Shown in pieces: positions 1 to 12,010 of a DNA stretch of 64,000 bases. The position numbers were made by a program, and so were the translations under genes. Each line of letters starts with the position of its first letter. The stretch's first letter is position 1. Origin of the DNA: Lycium barbarum (lineage: Eukaryota > Streptophyta > Magnoliopsida > Solanales > Solanaceae); NCBI RefSeq assembly GCF_019175385.1, contig NC_083340.1, positions 8,533,706 to 8,597,705 of the forward strand. Direction: 5' to 3'. The notes under the pieces are model-generated. The model was not told where the DNA came from. It did no database searches and saw only the letters and a program-made list of their open reading frames with translations.

Positions 1-1261
1 TACATTTTGACAAATTACACAATTATGCAAAATTAAAGATTAAGGGTGAAATGGTTAATTATATAAATTACTCAAACTCTATGGAGTAAAGGGAATAAAG
101 TATTTGCTAATTTTGATTTTGACAATTTAACAATTAAATGAATGATTATTATTATCTTAAACCAAATGCCTTATTTTTCTTTGATTAAAATCAAATAAGT
201 ATCTCATAAATGTCATAAAAATACCAATTAATTTCTAAACAACTTTGTGATGTCATGAAAAACCTTTCACCAATTTAAAGGAGCAAAATATTGTTCTAAA
301 CAATTTATAAAAAATATTTAAACCCTTTAAGGTGCATAGCTTATTTTATTTATTTTTTAAGGACTCTGAGTAATTAAGATAAATTATGAGAGGTTAAAAA
401 TTAGGTATCAACAAGAACCATACTTGTAAAGGAAATAGAGAATTGTTTGCAGAAAGAAAATTGTGATTGCTCTAAGGCAACCAAGTCATCAAGCTAAGGT
501 ATGTGACATTAATCCACTTCCACGATCTATTTTTTAATTATATTTTAATCCTTCTGGAAAGAGTAATCCTATTCTTCAATAAATTATTTATATGGTGCAC
601 TTTATATATAGATATGTGTTTTTGGTAAATTGCATATTATGCAGTGTATCTGCGGAAAGCAAGTCTAAGATGTATTTTTCCTATACTTTTTATGTAACAT
701 AATTTCAATCAATATGTTAGATGAGCTTTCAGAAAATTAAGAGGCTACAATTATGATAATATTATAAAAAATCTAGATTGTTGTACGGAATTATTGTAAT
801 TTTATAGTAATTGATTCTTTGTGTTTGTTCTTGTTGTTTGTGTTTGCTAGGTAAAATTTGTTTGACATTTACAATTGATATACTATATTATAAAGGTAAC
901 ATAAATTGTATAAAATCGTCTTAGAAATGTTGATTCAACTTTTTGTCATTCATTAAAAAGCTCTACCATAAATAAAATTGTCATTTACTATCCTCCTCAA
1001 ATTATTATTTAATTATGTCCTCTAATATTTAGGACTTTAAAATCAACTAAATTTTATTTATTAAATCCTAAAGTCCTTCGTATATAAAAAGTTTATAGGA
1101 GTCCGTTTCTTCTTCAAGTCAGTGTCCTACTTTGGGTAAAATTTTCGTCACAAAGTTATTCAATTTGTATATTGTCCAGTTGATTTCCTATTGTCCTTCT
1201 TTGGGTAAAACTCCAAATAATTTGATTTGTACATGTTTAGGCTTTGTTTGTCCGTGTATAT
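1..1261. other. Unassigned AT-rich DNA
   Basis: No convincing coding region, tRNA or bounded transposon was found. Only short spurious ORFs and A/T runs are visible. Probably decayed intergenic DNA. Confidence 0.5.
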
Positions 1262-1550
1262 TGTCACACCCCTTTTTTTTCACCCCGCTTAAGAGGATTT
1301 AAAAAGATTTTTTCCAATTGAAGTGACGTTTTGAAAGGGATTATTTATTTGTTACAGAGTCGCCACTTGGAATTGAGTTTTGGTTTTCCAAGTCACCTTA
1401 TTGAATTCCTAATCAAAAGGAAATGACTGTATATATTATTGGTCTGCGAAAATAAAAGTCCGGGTAAGGAATTCTGTTGACCGGGGAGAAGGTATGAGGC
1501 ATTTCCCGAGTCCCGTGGTTCTAGCACGGTCACTTTATCGACTTGTATTT

Positions 1551-2086
1551 GGCTAAAATTAATTCTTGGATAAATGTATTTATTAGTTATGCCTATGATT
1601 CACTTAATATTGTTGAACTTTTATTAGTCTTAACTATGACGCATAATTGTGACCTCAGCTTCGACATACCCCGGTGAGTCGATTAATAACTAAATCGAAA
1701 ATTAGTAAATCTCTAAATTTTTTTTAAAAATAAATTACCAAGGCAATGTAAGAACAATTCGAGGGATTTAATTAGTGACAATAAAATACCTTTCTGTAGC
1801 TAACATGCAAACGTGTCTGGCTAAAATTAATTCTTGGATAAATGTATTTATTAGTTATGCCTATGATTCACTTAATATTGTTGAACTTTTATTAGTCTTA
1901 ACTATGACGCATAATTGTGACCTCAGCTTCGACATACCCCGGTGAGTCGATTAATAACTAAATCGAAAATTAGTAAATCTCTAATTTTTTAAAAAAAATA
2001 AATGACCAAGGCAATGTAAGAACGATTCGAGGGATTTAATTGGTGACAATAAAATACCTTTCTGTAGCTAACATGCAAACGCGTCT
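1551..2086. repeat. Tandem duplication, 2 x 268 bp
   Basis: The block beginning GGCTAAAATTAATTCTTGG at 1551 recurs at 1819 with few differences, and the same junction (GTCTGGCT) is met again at about 2087. The copies are near-identical by eye, so the duplication is younger than the host LTR. No coding content. Confidence 0.9.
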
Positions 2087-2099
2087 GGCTATTCATACA

Positions 2100-2101
<2 letters not shown>

Positions 2102-2151
<50 letters not shown>
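2102..2151. repeat. (AT)n microsatellite
   Basis: About 50 bp of uninterrupted AT dinucleotides directly after the 268-bp duplication. The ORF with an alternating Y/I tract across it is an artefact. Confidence 0.95.
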
Positions 2152-2154
<3 letters not shown>

Positions 2155-3468
2155 ACTGTGTCAAAAGCACTATTAAAGATTGACGCTTTTGTTATCGGTA
2201 AATATAGATACATTGTATAATTTGCTTTTTGAAACTTTTAGCATATATAATCCAAATGCAGTATGTTTATTATGTCGGTTTCTTAGACTTGTTATTTCAT
2301 GTGTATATCGTGTTTTTATCCTACCAGTATCCTATAATAATATTGTTCTATAAAATATTAATTGAACATATTTCAACTCAAAAGATTATACCATTCAATT
2401 TATATAATTGTTCATACATAAACACCACCGAATTAAATCAAATTCAAACTTGCTTACTTATACAGCGGTTAAACATGCAAGAAATAATCACACGTTTTTC
2501 TGACTTTTACTCTAAATTTAATGTTACACGAATCTGAACATAATTTATAATATGACGTCAAAGAAATAATAACAGGTTAGACATGTGCGAAATCTGAGAA
2601 AACTTCATAACATTGGAATCAAGTCTCATATAATCATGATATTAAATTATACAAAGGAGATTGAGTGTTACCTTTTGCGATGATTAATTCACAACTAGAA
2701 AACGGCTACAATCTATTGATTTCCAAAGTTAACAATAGCTAACTTTTAGGTCCACAAACTCGAAACCTCGAACTCAAACAAAATCATTCAAAATAAAAAT
2801 CTTCTTCTTTTTTCCTCTTTGTTTACTGGGTTTTTTTGTTTTTGTTTTGTTGGGTGTCCTCTTCTATTTCTTTGTGTACTGTATTTTTGTGTTTTTGTGC
2901 TCTGTGTGTGTTTATATAGGTATATATGTGTGTTGTGTGTTGCCATATTAAAGGGAAGACGTTAGGGAGTAGGACTTTTAGAGATAATTTTGGTTTGAGA
3001 GTTTTAAGGGAGAGGGGCTTAGGGGGATTGGCTTGGGTGAGAGATCGTGAGGGTTAGGGATGGAAGGAGTTAGGATTAGTTGCAGGTAAATATATTTAGG
3101 CTAGTTTCATTTTTCTTTTGGTTATTTTAAATCTTTTTGTGTTTTTTTGTAATATATATAAAAAAGAACTTTAAATAACTAAACTAAGATAAAATTAAGC
3201 TAAGAAAAATAGAAAATCACTAGCTTATTTATTAAAACCTAAATTAGAAGAAAAATATATTTTTTTGTAAATTTTCTATCCTTTTGAAAAATGAGGGCAA
3301 AACTTACCCTAAAATGTGACTCTATTTTTTGTAGCTTTCAAATTTTAAAAGTAAGACTTACTAAAAAATAAAAATAAAAATATTTAATTAAACCTAAAAG
3401 AAATATTTAAACGCTAAAAATAATGTAAAAAAATTTATGTTTGGTCAAAACTTAGGTGTTCACAATAT

Positions 3469-5417
3469 TTATATTTGTGATATGATTTATTGTAAAATTT
3501 GTGTAGGTCTTTAACACTAGATTTCATATGGGATAAATTTATCATTTAATAATAATATTTAATAAAGTAGTAGAAATTACTTTACATCTAAAATAATTTC
3601 AAATGCAAAAACTTGATATTATGTGTTTTATTTGGGAATTCTCGACAAAATCATTAGAAGATATTGGTATTTAAGAAAGAAGACATAGAAAGCAACCTAG
3701 AATAAATTGGTCGTTGTAGGCTTAGCTCGATTGGAGGAGAGTGAAATTGAAGATGATATATAGTAATAAACGATCGACCAAATAAACTTATATTCTATTT
3801 GTGTTAGAAGTATTAACTTTTATAATTAAGAACATTTGACTACAAAAGATTAAGTGAAACTACCTGCAAACCATTTACATCACTTGTTCAGACGTTGAAT
3901 GTTTTTTTGCTGACACCATATAAGGTTTCAACATGAAACTCCAATTTTTTGTTGCCCAAGAGTTTTTAGGAAATTTGCAAGATTTTAAAAGGTCAGATCT
4001 CCAAGAAAAAGATATTTGGTCGTTACGACACACGTCTTTCAGGTTAAAAAAACGATGCCTATCACATATAAACCTTTTAATAATAATAGTATTTGAATAA
4101 CAATTTAATGAACTTCCCCATAAAAAAAGAATAACACGTTTGCATGAGAGAAAAAAGAGTAAAAAGATTTTAAAAAGGATAAAATTAAAAGAACCAAACT
4201 AGGAAAGTTCATATAGAATTCTTATGGAATAAAATTATAATTACAATAAATATTAAAATTTGTGATGAACTAATATCAAGAATTTTAATTAATAAAAATA
4301 AATGCAAACAAATAACTACAAATTTTGAGTGAATAATTAGCAAAAAATAAATTTTATTCCTTTTCAAATTCCTCACATTAGTAAATTTATTGTCAAATTG
4401 ACAAAAAAAAAAAACTAAGTTTACAAATTTGATAAATGAGAACAAGATTAGTGCCGAAAGAAATTAGAAAAATAAAAAAAATCGATTATATTATAATGTT
4501 AAATGTCAAATTGGTAAAATGCAAATGTAAAATAATAAGGATGAGATTGTAGAAAAAAATATTCTAAATTGTTTGTCATTATTTATTTTGTTACACTTAT
4601 TTAACAAATGAAAATTCTCAATATTCTCTATTACATTAAATTATTTCATTGCTAAATAAACATGAATTATCCGTATATTTTTCGAATAGCTAAATTATAA
4701 TTTTAAAATATTGAATCGATCCAACTTAATTTAGCTTCGAAATTAGTCAAATTGACTTTATATTTTGGGATGGAGAGAATATATTATTTGTCCTTATACG
4801 TTCAGGTAAAATTAGGTAACTTTGGAGCCAAATTTTCTTTTACAACTGAAGCGTTTATTAAGTATTACAATATCTTTTATCCTTACGTCCAATATTTTGC
4901 TTCTTTAGTGAGCTCATATACACTTATTATCCTAAAATTATTTTCAAATATAGTTTAAACTATTTTACATTTTTAATGTACTTTAATTTTTATTTACTAA
5001 TATTCTTGTAGGATCACTATGTTAATTTGCGTAAAGATTCTAAATTAAGGTTATATTTATTGCAGTATATATTTGAAGTTAATCGATTTTTTTTTTGTCG
5101 TGTTAGATTATTTTAAAAGATGAAAACATGAGTTTACTAATACAAGTGAAAATAAAATACATTATTAAAATCTTGAATGAGTTTAAGTTTGACGCAAAAT
5201 GAGTTAGAAGTAGGGCGGAGCAAGAGTGTCGGCGACAGTTTCGATTGAATCCAATAGCTTAGGTTCACAAACTGTCTTTGTCTATAGATTATTAATTTAG
5301 TATTGAATAACTTAAAAATTAGAATTCAGAACTCATAAACTCCAAATCCCGGCTCTGCATCTGAATTGAAGTAAATAATTTCATGAACAATGAAAGTTAA
5401 AATGTTAAGAGTACGTT
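3469..5417. other. Unassigned AT-rich DNA
   Basis: No supported gene. A short stretch at about 5213-5357 starts GGCGGAGC and ends GGCTCTGC and may be a small hAT-type MITE remnant, but I could not fix its ends. Otherwise no recognisable structure. Confidence 0.4.
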
Positions 5418-5452
5418 TGGGCCTGGGCTTAACACGGGCCTAGCGAAACTAG
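5418..5452 (+). mobile_element. Possible Helitron 3' terminus
   Basis: An imperfect GC-rich hairpin (GGCCTG...CGGGCC) is followed about 10 bp later by CTAG and then T, the Helitron 3' layout. No 5' TC end was located. It sits a few bases outside the left arm of the inverted duplication. Confidence 0.35.
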
Positions 5453-6798
5453 TAATTTAAAGATACAAAGAAAAAAAAGGCAGTACTATTTCAATTTTTG
5501 TGTTCTAAAATAAATGTCGTAGCTGGTTTCATTTAAGAATTAAAAATACCCTACTACCCTAAATCTATGAAATTTTGAAGTTGATTAGCTTCTCATTTTT
5601 TGCTTTTCCTCAAAATTTTTGAGTAAATGTCACTAAAATAATAGCTATGAAATTAATTAGTCACTAACATGATTTTTTTTGATAATTTATTATTACCTGT
5701 AGTTAAATGAAATTAACGATGGTTTTTTTGTTGTTTAGTGGCAAAAGTTGTCCATTGCTAATTCATGTTATTTTTGTAGTACTCCTTCGTCCTAATTTAT
5801 GTGATGAGATGATGTTTATCTGTGCACAAAATTTAAGAGTGAAAGAAGTTTTGAAATTTATGGTATGAAACAAGCAATATATTTTTTTTTTTGGCTATAT
5901 ATCATTGTCACGACCCAAATCACGGATCATGCGGGCACCCACACTAACCTCCCCCTGGTGGGCGAACCCTTCCCCCAACTACCTCAATTGATACAAGACG
6001 CGGAATAACAATATGTAAACACACTCTAACAGTTTAAATATTAAAACCAATGCGGAAGAAATACTTTTATTATAAGAAGTTCCCAAGACCTGATCTAGAC
6101 TCGTACAAGAGCTTCTAAGAAGTTTACAATTTGAAGTAAATAACAGACTCAAACTGGATACGACTTCTGTTTAAGGATAAGGAACAACAAAAATCTAACA
6201 AGGGAATCTGGGTTGCAAGATCTCAAACAGCTCACCCAGACTCCTATGACGAATGCCTTGAAATGGTCTCGAGACTCCGAACATCACCTGAAAACAACTC
6301 TACACTCCACAAGGGGTGTAGCAAGAGTAATATGAGCACAACACAAGGCTCGTAGGTATCATAGGCCGACAATGGTTAGTTCACGCATATAAATAAGAAG
6401 CATCTAACAAATAAGCAAATAAGTAATCAAACACAACACAACTCTAGCAAATATGGAAGTCTTGCAATAGCGATAGTTACAAGGGATTTCAATAACTCAG
6501 GTGGAAATCTCTAAACCTCGAGTCCATCAAACCTCCAAAATAAATACCTAACAAACAACAACAAATCAATAATTCACCAATCAAGAATCAATAAGAGAAT
6601 GTGCCAGGCAATGGCATGAATATCAATTCAAATGGAGTGCAATGCAATGCAATACCGTGCTATGCAATGCAGTAGTCACCTCTCACGCTCCACTCTCGTA
6701 CACACATGCTATGGCAATGCATGCCTCATAGTCATGACCCATGGGGACCCGCGAAGTCCACGTAGCACTCGTGCTCTCCGGCAGAAACCTCGAAGGCT

Positions 6799-6915
6799 AT
6801 CAATCACTCTCAATCTCCGGTAAAGACCTCGGAGTCTCTCAATCTACGACAAAGACCTCGGAGTTTCTCAATCACTCTCAATCTCCGGCAAAGTCCTCGG
6901 AGTCTCTCAATCACT
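6799..6915. repeat. Short tandem array (CTCCGGYAAAG...CCTCGGAGT)
   Basis: Three to four imperfect units contain CAAAGACCTCGGAGTCTCTC or close variants. CTCCGG and CCTCGGAG may pair into small hairpins. The array lies inside the solo LTR. Confidence 0.7.
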
Positions 6916-7321
6916 CACCTTACCATCAGGACAACATAAGAGTAATATGGAAGCATGTCATGCATGATATCAGTCTCAACTATAACACGAATATGCAATC
7001 AACAAGTACAAGTCATGTTATTGTCCATGGTTCGATCATCAATATTTACCCTTCCCTTTCATGAGATGAGTGAGTTAGTATGTGACAGAGATACAACTAG
7101 GTGATAATCACATCAAATAACACATGGAATATGAGATGCATGCCTCGCATGAAATCAACCTCAATAATCACCGCAATCATAGGTTCCACAGATTCATATT
7201 ATGAAATGCAATTCAATATTCAATTTCTCAGTAATAACCTTCCTCTTCTATATGACAAGTGAGATAACAAGAGAGAGAGAGAAAGATAATTATATCAAGT
7301 ACATGAAATCACAACCATGGT

Positions 7322-7437
7322 GACAAGCCCACATAACAATATCGTAATAATGATGACAAGCCCACATAACAGTATCAAAATAATGGCGACAAGCCCACAT
7401 AACAGTATTACAATAATGGCGACAAGCCCACATAACA
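7322..7437. repeat. 33-bp tandem repeat, 4 units
   Basis: GACAAGCCCACATAACA recurs at 7322, 7355, 7388 and 7421, an exact 33-bp period. The minus-strand ORF with a repeated LLCGLV peptide is a by-product of the in-frame period. Confidence 0.9.
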
Positions 7438-9248
7438 GCTGACAATACCAACCTTCACCTCCACACCATGCCTGAAGGTCTATCATGCTTTCCCCGTCAA
7501 TCACTACTATCCACATATGTTTCGCTAACCGGAGTCTAGTCATAAAGTAAGCCGTAACCTACCTCGAAGCCGAACAGGAGTCTTGAACAATCAAACTTGA
7601 GCTTTCCACCTTTCATAACTCTTCCGAATGATCGAAATTTAACAATTAAATATTCTACATTAGAATACAATTCCATCCACCATTCTCTTAAATCATAAAT
7701 TCTCATTTCTTAGGGCTAGGACTCGAAACCTTCAAATACTCCAGAATCTTAACTTACGACTAACATCTCACTTTCCACATCTCAAATACCATAAATTTGA
7801 AAGTGTACATGTAATCCAATACTCTAATATTTAATTACAATTATAGTACATTAAAGAGAAAATAAAGCTACAACCTAATGAATCTATTCTATATAATATG
7901 TAACAGTTAGTAGAATCTTTCTACTATATCATTTATCAAGTAATGTACAAGATTATTAAGAATAATTATTAATAATAAGTTGAGTCAACATCCTAAAAAA
8001 GAAAAACAAAAAAACAAAAAAAAAAAACAAAACAGTAACAATAGAATTCTAGCAAAACCTTAACTTATAACTTTCCTTTATCCTCATCATTACTACCTAA
8101 TGATTACCTAATCATTATACTGACCTAACAAATTTATTACTTCCTCCATAAAATCCAACCAGTAAAACCAAAATTGTACACAGCAACATTCATTCTATCA
8201 CTTTCTCAATTATTAGCAAATCCTTATTCTTTCTAATCATTACTAATCATCATTATACAATGATTCCTTTGCCCTCTTTTAGTAAACAAATATAACTTAA
8301 ATCAAGAACTATCATACCTGATGCTCACGCTAATGTACCCATAAAAATTGATTAAAAATTATATATATTTTCTTCGCTTTTTTCCGTCTTAGTATGTCAA
8401 GAGGTTTTCTACTAACTGCTTCATTCTTTCAAAAATTAAGAAAATTAATTACCTTGATATTTTATCCCCACAACCAATACAATGTGGTTTCAGTCAGAAT
8501 AGGCAATGGGCTTGGCCCACTTCTTTACTGCAATAGCCTCCCTAATTCACTTATTCAATTAACCATTTTGTTTTATTTAAAAATTATTCACTTCGTCAAA
8601 TACCATATTTACCAACTTATACCTTATATGTGTGCAAATAATATTTCTATGAATAAATTATTCACACACATTAAATACATATATTCTAAAATTTACTCGT
8701 CAATTAAATAACCGAATCACCCGTTATCGCAAGCTATAGACACCAAAATTAGACCACGAAAAGAGTGTTTTAGGGATATTAGGCCTAAAAGTACTAAACG
8801 ACCAAATGGGTCGTTACAATCATCTCATTAAGGGTTTAATGGAAAGTTTGTTAATGCCAAATATAGAAAAGTTTCATTCTTTTTGGGGTAGGAAGAGCAA
8901 TGTATTCTTTTTATTGGATTTGTAGTTTTTTTTTCTTTTCTTTTTAGTTGGTATTGTTCATTTGATGCTTAATTTTAGCGCCTTTGCCATAAGTAGTTCA
9001 GATCAAGTTCAATTCTTCTTTGTCTATGTCTCGTACAAAATTCTTCCTTCTGAAGTACCAGAAGTTGTTATCTTTAAAAGTATTTGATTAAAGATTAAAC
9101 AGATCCATGATTGCGTAAAGCAATGAAACTTTTTTTTTTTTTTTGCGTTGTATTATAGATAAATCTTGTCTAGGTTGTCATTTTACCTAAAAGACAAACA
9201 TGAGGTCAAATCATACTTAATCAGGTCATTCTCTTGATCCAGATCGAC

Positions 9249-10098
9249 GTTAAATTTAGTTACAAGAGTTCAATTCGTGACAAGCCTATATTCAAAGTTT
9301 CGGGATAAATAAAAAAATTAAGACTCTAAAGCCAAATCTAAAATAATGAACCTTAAACTTCAAATTTTTATTTGAACAACTTTTTATTGTTATTGATTCA
9401 TTTGACTCATTACTAAACTAAAATAGCTTCCTCAATCTCGACGATTGCTTATTCATAGGCTATTATGAGTTCAAGACAGGCCGCTATGGTGAAATCGGTA
9501 GACATGCTGATCTCAGGAGCGACTCAATGAAATTGGTGATCTAAAGTCGATTTTAAAAAAAGGCCCTGATTTTAATAAAACTTATATATGTTTATTTGAT
9601 TTCTTTTCATTTTTGTTTTGTTATGATCATGTACGAACTATCTTTTACATATCTTCACCCGTGCCGGATGCAACATGTAAATATCCGGATTATCTGAATC
9701 GACACTTTTGACGCGGAGCATAAATGTATGTATAAAAAATTACTAAAAGGCAAGAAATAGTCACTCTAACTCACAGTTTTACAAATAAAATGAGTTTAAT
9801 ACAAAAAAACCTTAAAAATTGAACTCACAAAATTTAAATTCTGAATTCACCTCTAATCTTGATCATATTCAACCACTTGCTAGCACCCGCCGTTGAAGCT
9901 ATTTAATAACTTTATTCACCAAAGTTTCGGATTAGATTTGCAACAAAGATCATAGTATATATAATAGTTTTTTAAAAAAAACAAGCATAACTAGTATTTT
10001 TTTTAATAATAATTATTCTATAATTTAAAAAATTGGGGCCCTTAATTTTGGGGGACCTAAAGCAACTGCTTTAGTTGCTTCCCCCATGTGTCGGCCTT
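9249..10098. mobile_element. 850-bp insertion, probable hAT-type, carrying plastid-like DNA
   Basis: Direct repeats GATCGAC flank it (9242-9248 and 10099-10105; AGATCGAC versus TGATCGAC if 8 bp). The right arm has one copy at the matching point, so this is a real insertion. The right end (GCTTCCCCCATGTGTCGGCCTT) resembles the ends of plant hAT MITEs that open CAGGGCCG, like the one at 17390. A matching left inverted repeat is not visible. A trnL-UAG-like piece lies inside. Confidence 0.6.
9480..9516 (+). pseudogene. Plastid trnL-UAG 5' fragment (NUPT-like)
   Basis: GCCGCTATGGTGAAATCGGT followed by AGACATGCTG matches from memory the acceptor and D-arm of plastid tRNA-Leu(UAG), with a few differences, some of them C/T. 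The anticodon arm is already diverged and the 3' half is missing, so it is not functional. Upstream DNA (about 9430-9480) may be plastid intergenic sequence. It lies inside the 9249-10098 insertion. Confidence 0.55.
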
Positions 10099-10350
10099 GA
10101 TCGACATATGAGGATGCATAAAGCTGAATGTGTGCAGAATATATTGACGATGTGGCTTCTAATTTTGTAATTTTGCGTGATTAAATCTGGACAAAAATAA
10201 TTGTATAATTAGTCGATGACATGGTCATTTCCTTGTTGAAGTAACCGGCTCAAGTTGCATCTTCTGATAGCTTAGTGGGAAACTGGGGACTTTCTTGAGT
10301 TACGGGCACAATAGGAAGGTACCACGGGCTCCACCTAATAATAAACAGAG

Positions 10351-11475
10351 GGGATAGTTTCAAAGACTTCCCTCGATTTCGTTTCACTCACGTCCCTTAT
10401 GATTTATGATATTACGCTTGTCTCTTTTATTTTAATTTTTTTTTAACGATTCATTTAATTTATTAGTTATTAATATAAAAAATTATGATATGACTAAGTT
10501 GCCCTTTTTAATGTACTATTCATTTTTAAAACTTTCTAAAAACTCCTTTAGAATCATTCTTTTTCCATCTTCCATAAAACTTATTTTGTTTAAAATGGTC
10601 TTATTATTCATACTTCGTGGTAAAATCGCTCATAATAGTGTCAGCAATTAGGATGATATTTAAAACATAAGAATGTTAGTTTAATATGACTTTAATCATG
10701 GAACGGGAAAAGAAGATGATTAAATTAGGACAAAGTGTATGTTAATTTGTTTGCATTCCAACTGATATGAAAAGGGTTTTGAGTTATTCAACATTTGATA
10801 TTAAACTCTTCATCTTCAATAAAAATTAGACAAACCAAATTAATTTCCAGTATCGCAGAGATCTTGACAAATAATGAATAAAATTTTTTTTTCTTAATTC
10901 ATAAAAAGGAAGCTTTGAATTTCATGATTCTAGTGGTTCTAGACTCTTATATTCACAAAAAACTCTACTTGAAAGCTTATTAGAATAGGTCTTTCCAATA
11001 ATGTTCCAGAAGTTACATGTGAATTTAGGGGTGAATAGGTGGAACTATGAATAAATCCTCTGCCTAATTAATGAGGCGACGGTGGCCAAATCGGCGTCAT
11101 CAACTCCGAGTGTTATATGCCTTGAACTAATTCGATCTTCTTATCATGTTTAATTTTTTCTTAAATATTTTATCTTTGTAGTTGGCTCATTATCTTCACG
11201 AGTTTAGCAGAAGGTTTAATGGGAGATGGAATATTACTTTAAAGGAAGATGAAATGGAATTTGTTTAAAAGAGATTTTACAAAAATAAATTAAATAAAAG
11301 GATATATTAAAAAAGGGAAAATTAGTCGGATCATAATTTTTTACATTAATAATTAATAAATTAAATCAACTGTTACAAAAAAATCAAAATAAGAGAGGTA
11401 AACGTAATATCGTAAACCACAAAGGAGATGAGTGAAACGAAGCCAAACCTGAGAGGAGGTCTTTGAAATTATCCC
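10351..11475. mobile_element. Non-autonomous MULE-like element with long TIRs
   Basis: The left end GGGATAGTTTCAAAGAC pairs with the right end GTCTTTGAAATTATCCC, and similarity continues for roughly 100 bp (GTTTCACTCAC/GAGTGAAAC, GATATTACGC/CGTAATATC). The 9-bp flanks TAAACAGAG (10342-10350) and TAAAAAGAG (11476-11484) differ at one base. Long TIRs plus a 9-bp TSD are the Mutator signature. No transposase is present. Confidence 0.8.
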
Positions 11476-11484
11476 TAAAAAGAG

Positions 11485-11823
11485 ATAATTACCATTCAAT
11501 GCCTCTCAATGATCTAATTTACAAAATAGTCAACAAATACATAGGTTATGTATATTAAATATAAAACATACATATAATATACATATAATATATATAAATA
11601 TACATAATCAGTATATATGTTCTGTATATTTTGATTAGCGCCCGTAATCAATATCGGCCGATCGAGGGGCCAAAATGAAAAATTCCTAACAAAAATATGT
11701 GCTAAAACTTTAAGCTATTCATACTAACAGTGTAAATTATGCAATTACTTTCCAATTTATCATATCGGACTTATTAGGAAGAGTTACTTGCTAATGTATA
11801 GGCCAATGTATGCTAATAAATTA
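11485..11823. other. Unassigned AT-rich DNA
   Basis: It contains a degenerate run of ATATACATATAAT motifs (about 11550-11620). No gene seen. Confidence 0.4.
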
Positions 11824-12010
11824 GGAGTATGATGAAATGGATAAGATCTCTCGTCCTTAACACGAGTTTATCTAGTTCAAGTCCTGCGAATGAGGAACTC
11901 CTGATCAGGAGTAATTCTCCCTATGAGTGCTATGGGGAGCAAATTCAAATTAACCAGACAATAAAATCTAAACACCGAATGATTATATGGATAAAAAAAA
12001 TCAATATATA
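11824..12010 (+). mobile_element. Degraded TS-type tRNA-derived SINE
   Basis: The tRNA-like head (AAATGGATAAGATCTCTCGT, CCTTAAC, then GTTCAAGTCCTG) is followed by a body with TGGGGAGCAAATTC and ACACCGAATGATTATATGG and an A-rich tail from about 11990. This order matches the tobacco TS SINE consensus as I remember it. Many substitutions suggest an old copy. It is not a functional tRNA gene. Confidence 0.7.

Larger units (their letters stand above)
1262..3464 (-). mobile_element. Solo-LTR-like element, 2.2 kb, minus orientation
   Basis: On the plus strand it opens TGTCACACCCC and closes GGTGTTCACA, so read on the minus strand it runs TG...CA like an LTR. ATAT flanks both ends (1258-1261 and 3465-3468), a possible 4-bp or slipped 5-bp target duplication. 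The interior has no gag or pol. It shares layout (a conserved block with GTCGCCAC, then CTGCGAA, at the U5 side) with the long LTRs at 30939-35513, 40172-51924 and 60638-64000. A solo LTR is the simplest reading. It contains a 268-bp tandem duplication and an (AT)n run. Confidence 0.6.
5906..8818 (-). mobile_element. Solo LTR, 2.9 kb, Ty3/gypsy type
   Basis: It is bounded by TGTCACGACCC and GGGTCGTTACA; on the minus strand it starts TGTAACGACCC, a very common LTR start in nightshades. A perfect 5-bp TSD ATCAT lies at 5901-5905 and 8819-8823. The right arm shows the empty site with a single ATCAT. There are no coding domains, so it is an LTR left after LTR-LTR recombination. It holds two small tandem arrays (about 6799-6915 and 7322-7437) and a GA-rich run at about 7270. 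ORFs inside are spurious. Confidence 0.88.
5782..8897. mobile_element. MITE split by a solo LTR (left-arm copy)
   Basis: It starts after TA with CTCCTTCGTCCTAATTTATGTG, the common Tc1/mariner-type MITE end in plants. The other half resumes at 8824 and ends near 8897. The same MITE is uninterrupted in the right arm (16250-16474), so it predates the duplication, and the solo LTR 5906-8818 entered later. Confidence 0.7.
5459..10193 (+). repeat. Left arm of inverted segmental duplication
   Basis: Without its insertions this arm (about 1 kb) reads as the reverse complement of 14729-17062. Matching landmarks are AAAGATACAAA (5459), the ACCCTACTACCCTAAATC region (about 5548), the MITE at 5782, the CATAAGTAGTT/GTACAAAATTCTTCCT region (about 8990-9050), the CAAACATGAGGTCAAATCAT region (about 9195) and ACATATGAGGATGCAT (10104). 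Insertions private to this arm are the solo LTR 5906-8818 and the block 9249-10098. The duplicated unit encodes nothing I recognise. Confidence 0.85.

Noticed and set aside
2229..2537. 102-residue ORF
   Set aside because: AT-rich chance ORF inside the LTR-like element, no domain, no promoter.
7295..7543. Repeated hydrophobic LLCGLV peptide as a membrane protein
   Set aside because: Product of the 33-bp tandem repeat inside a solo LTR.
11829..11905. Functional tRNA gene
   Set aside because: The anticodon loop lacks U33 and the T-arm does not pair; downstream body and A-tail fit a SINE.
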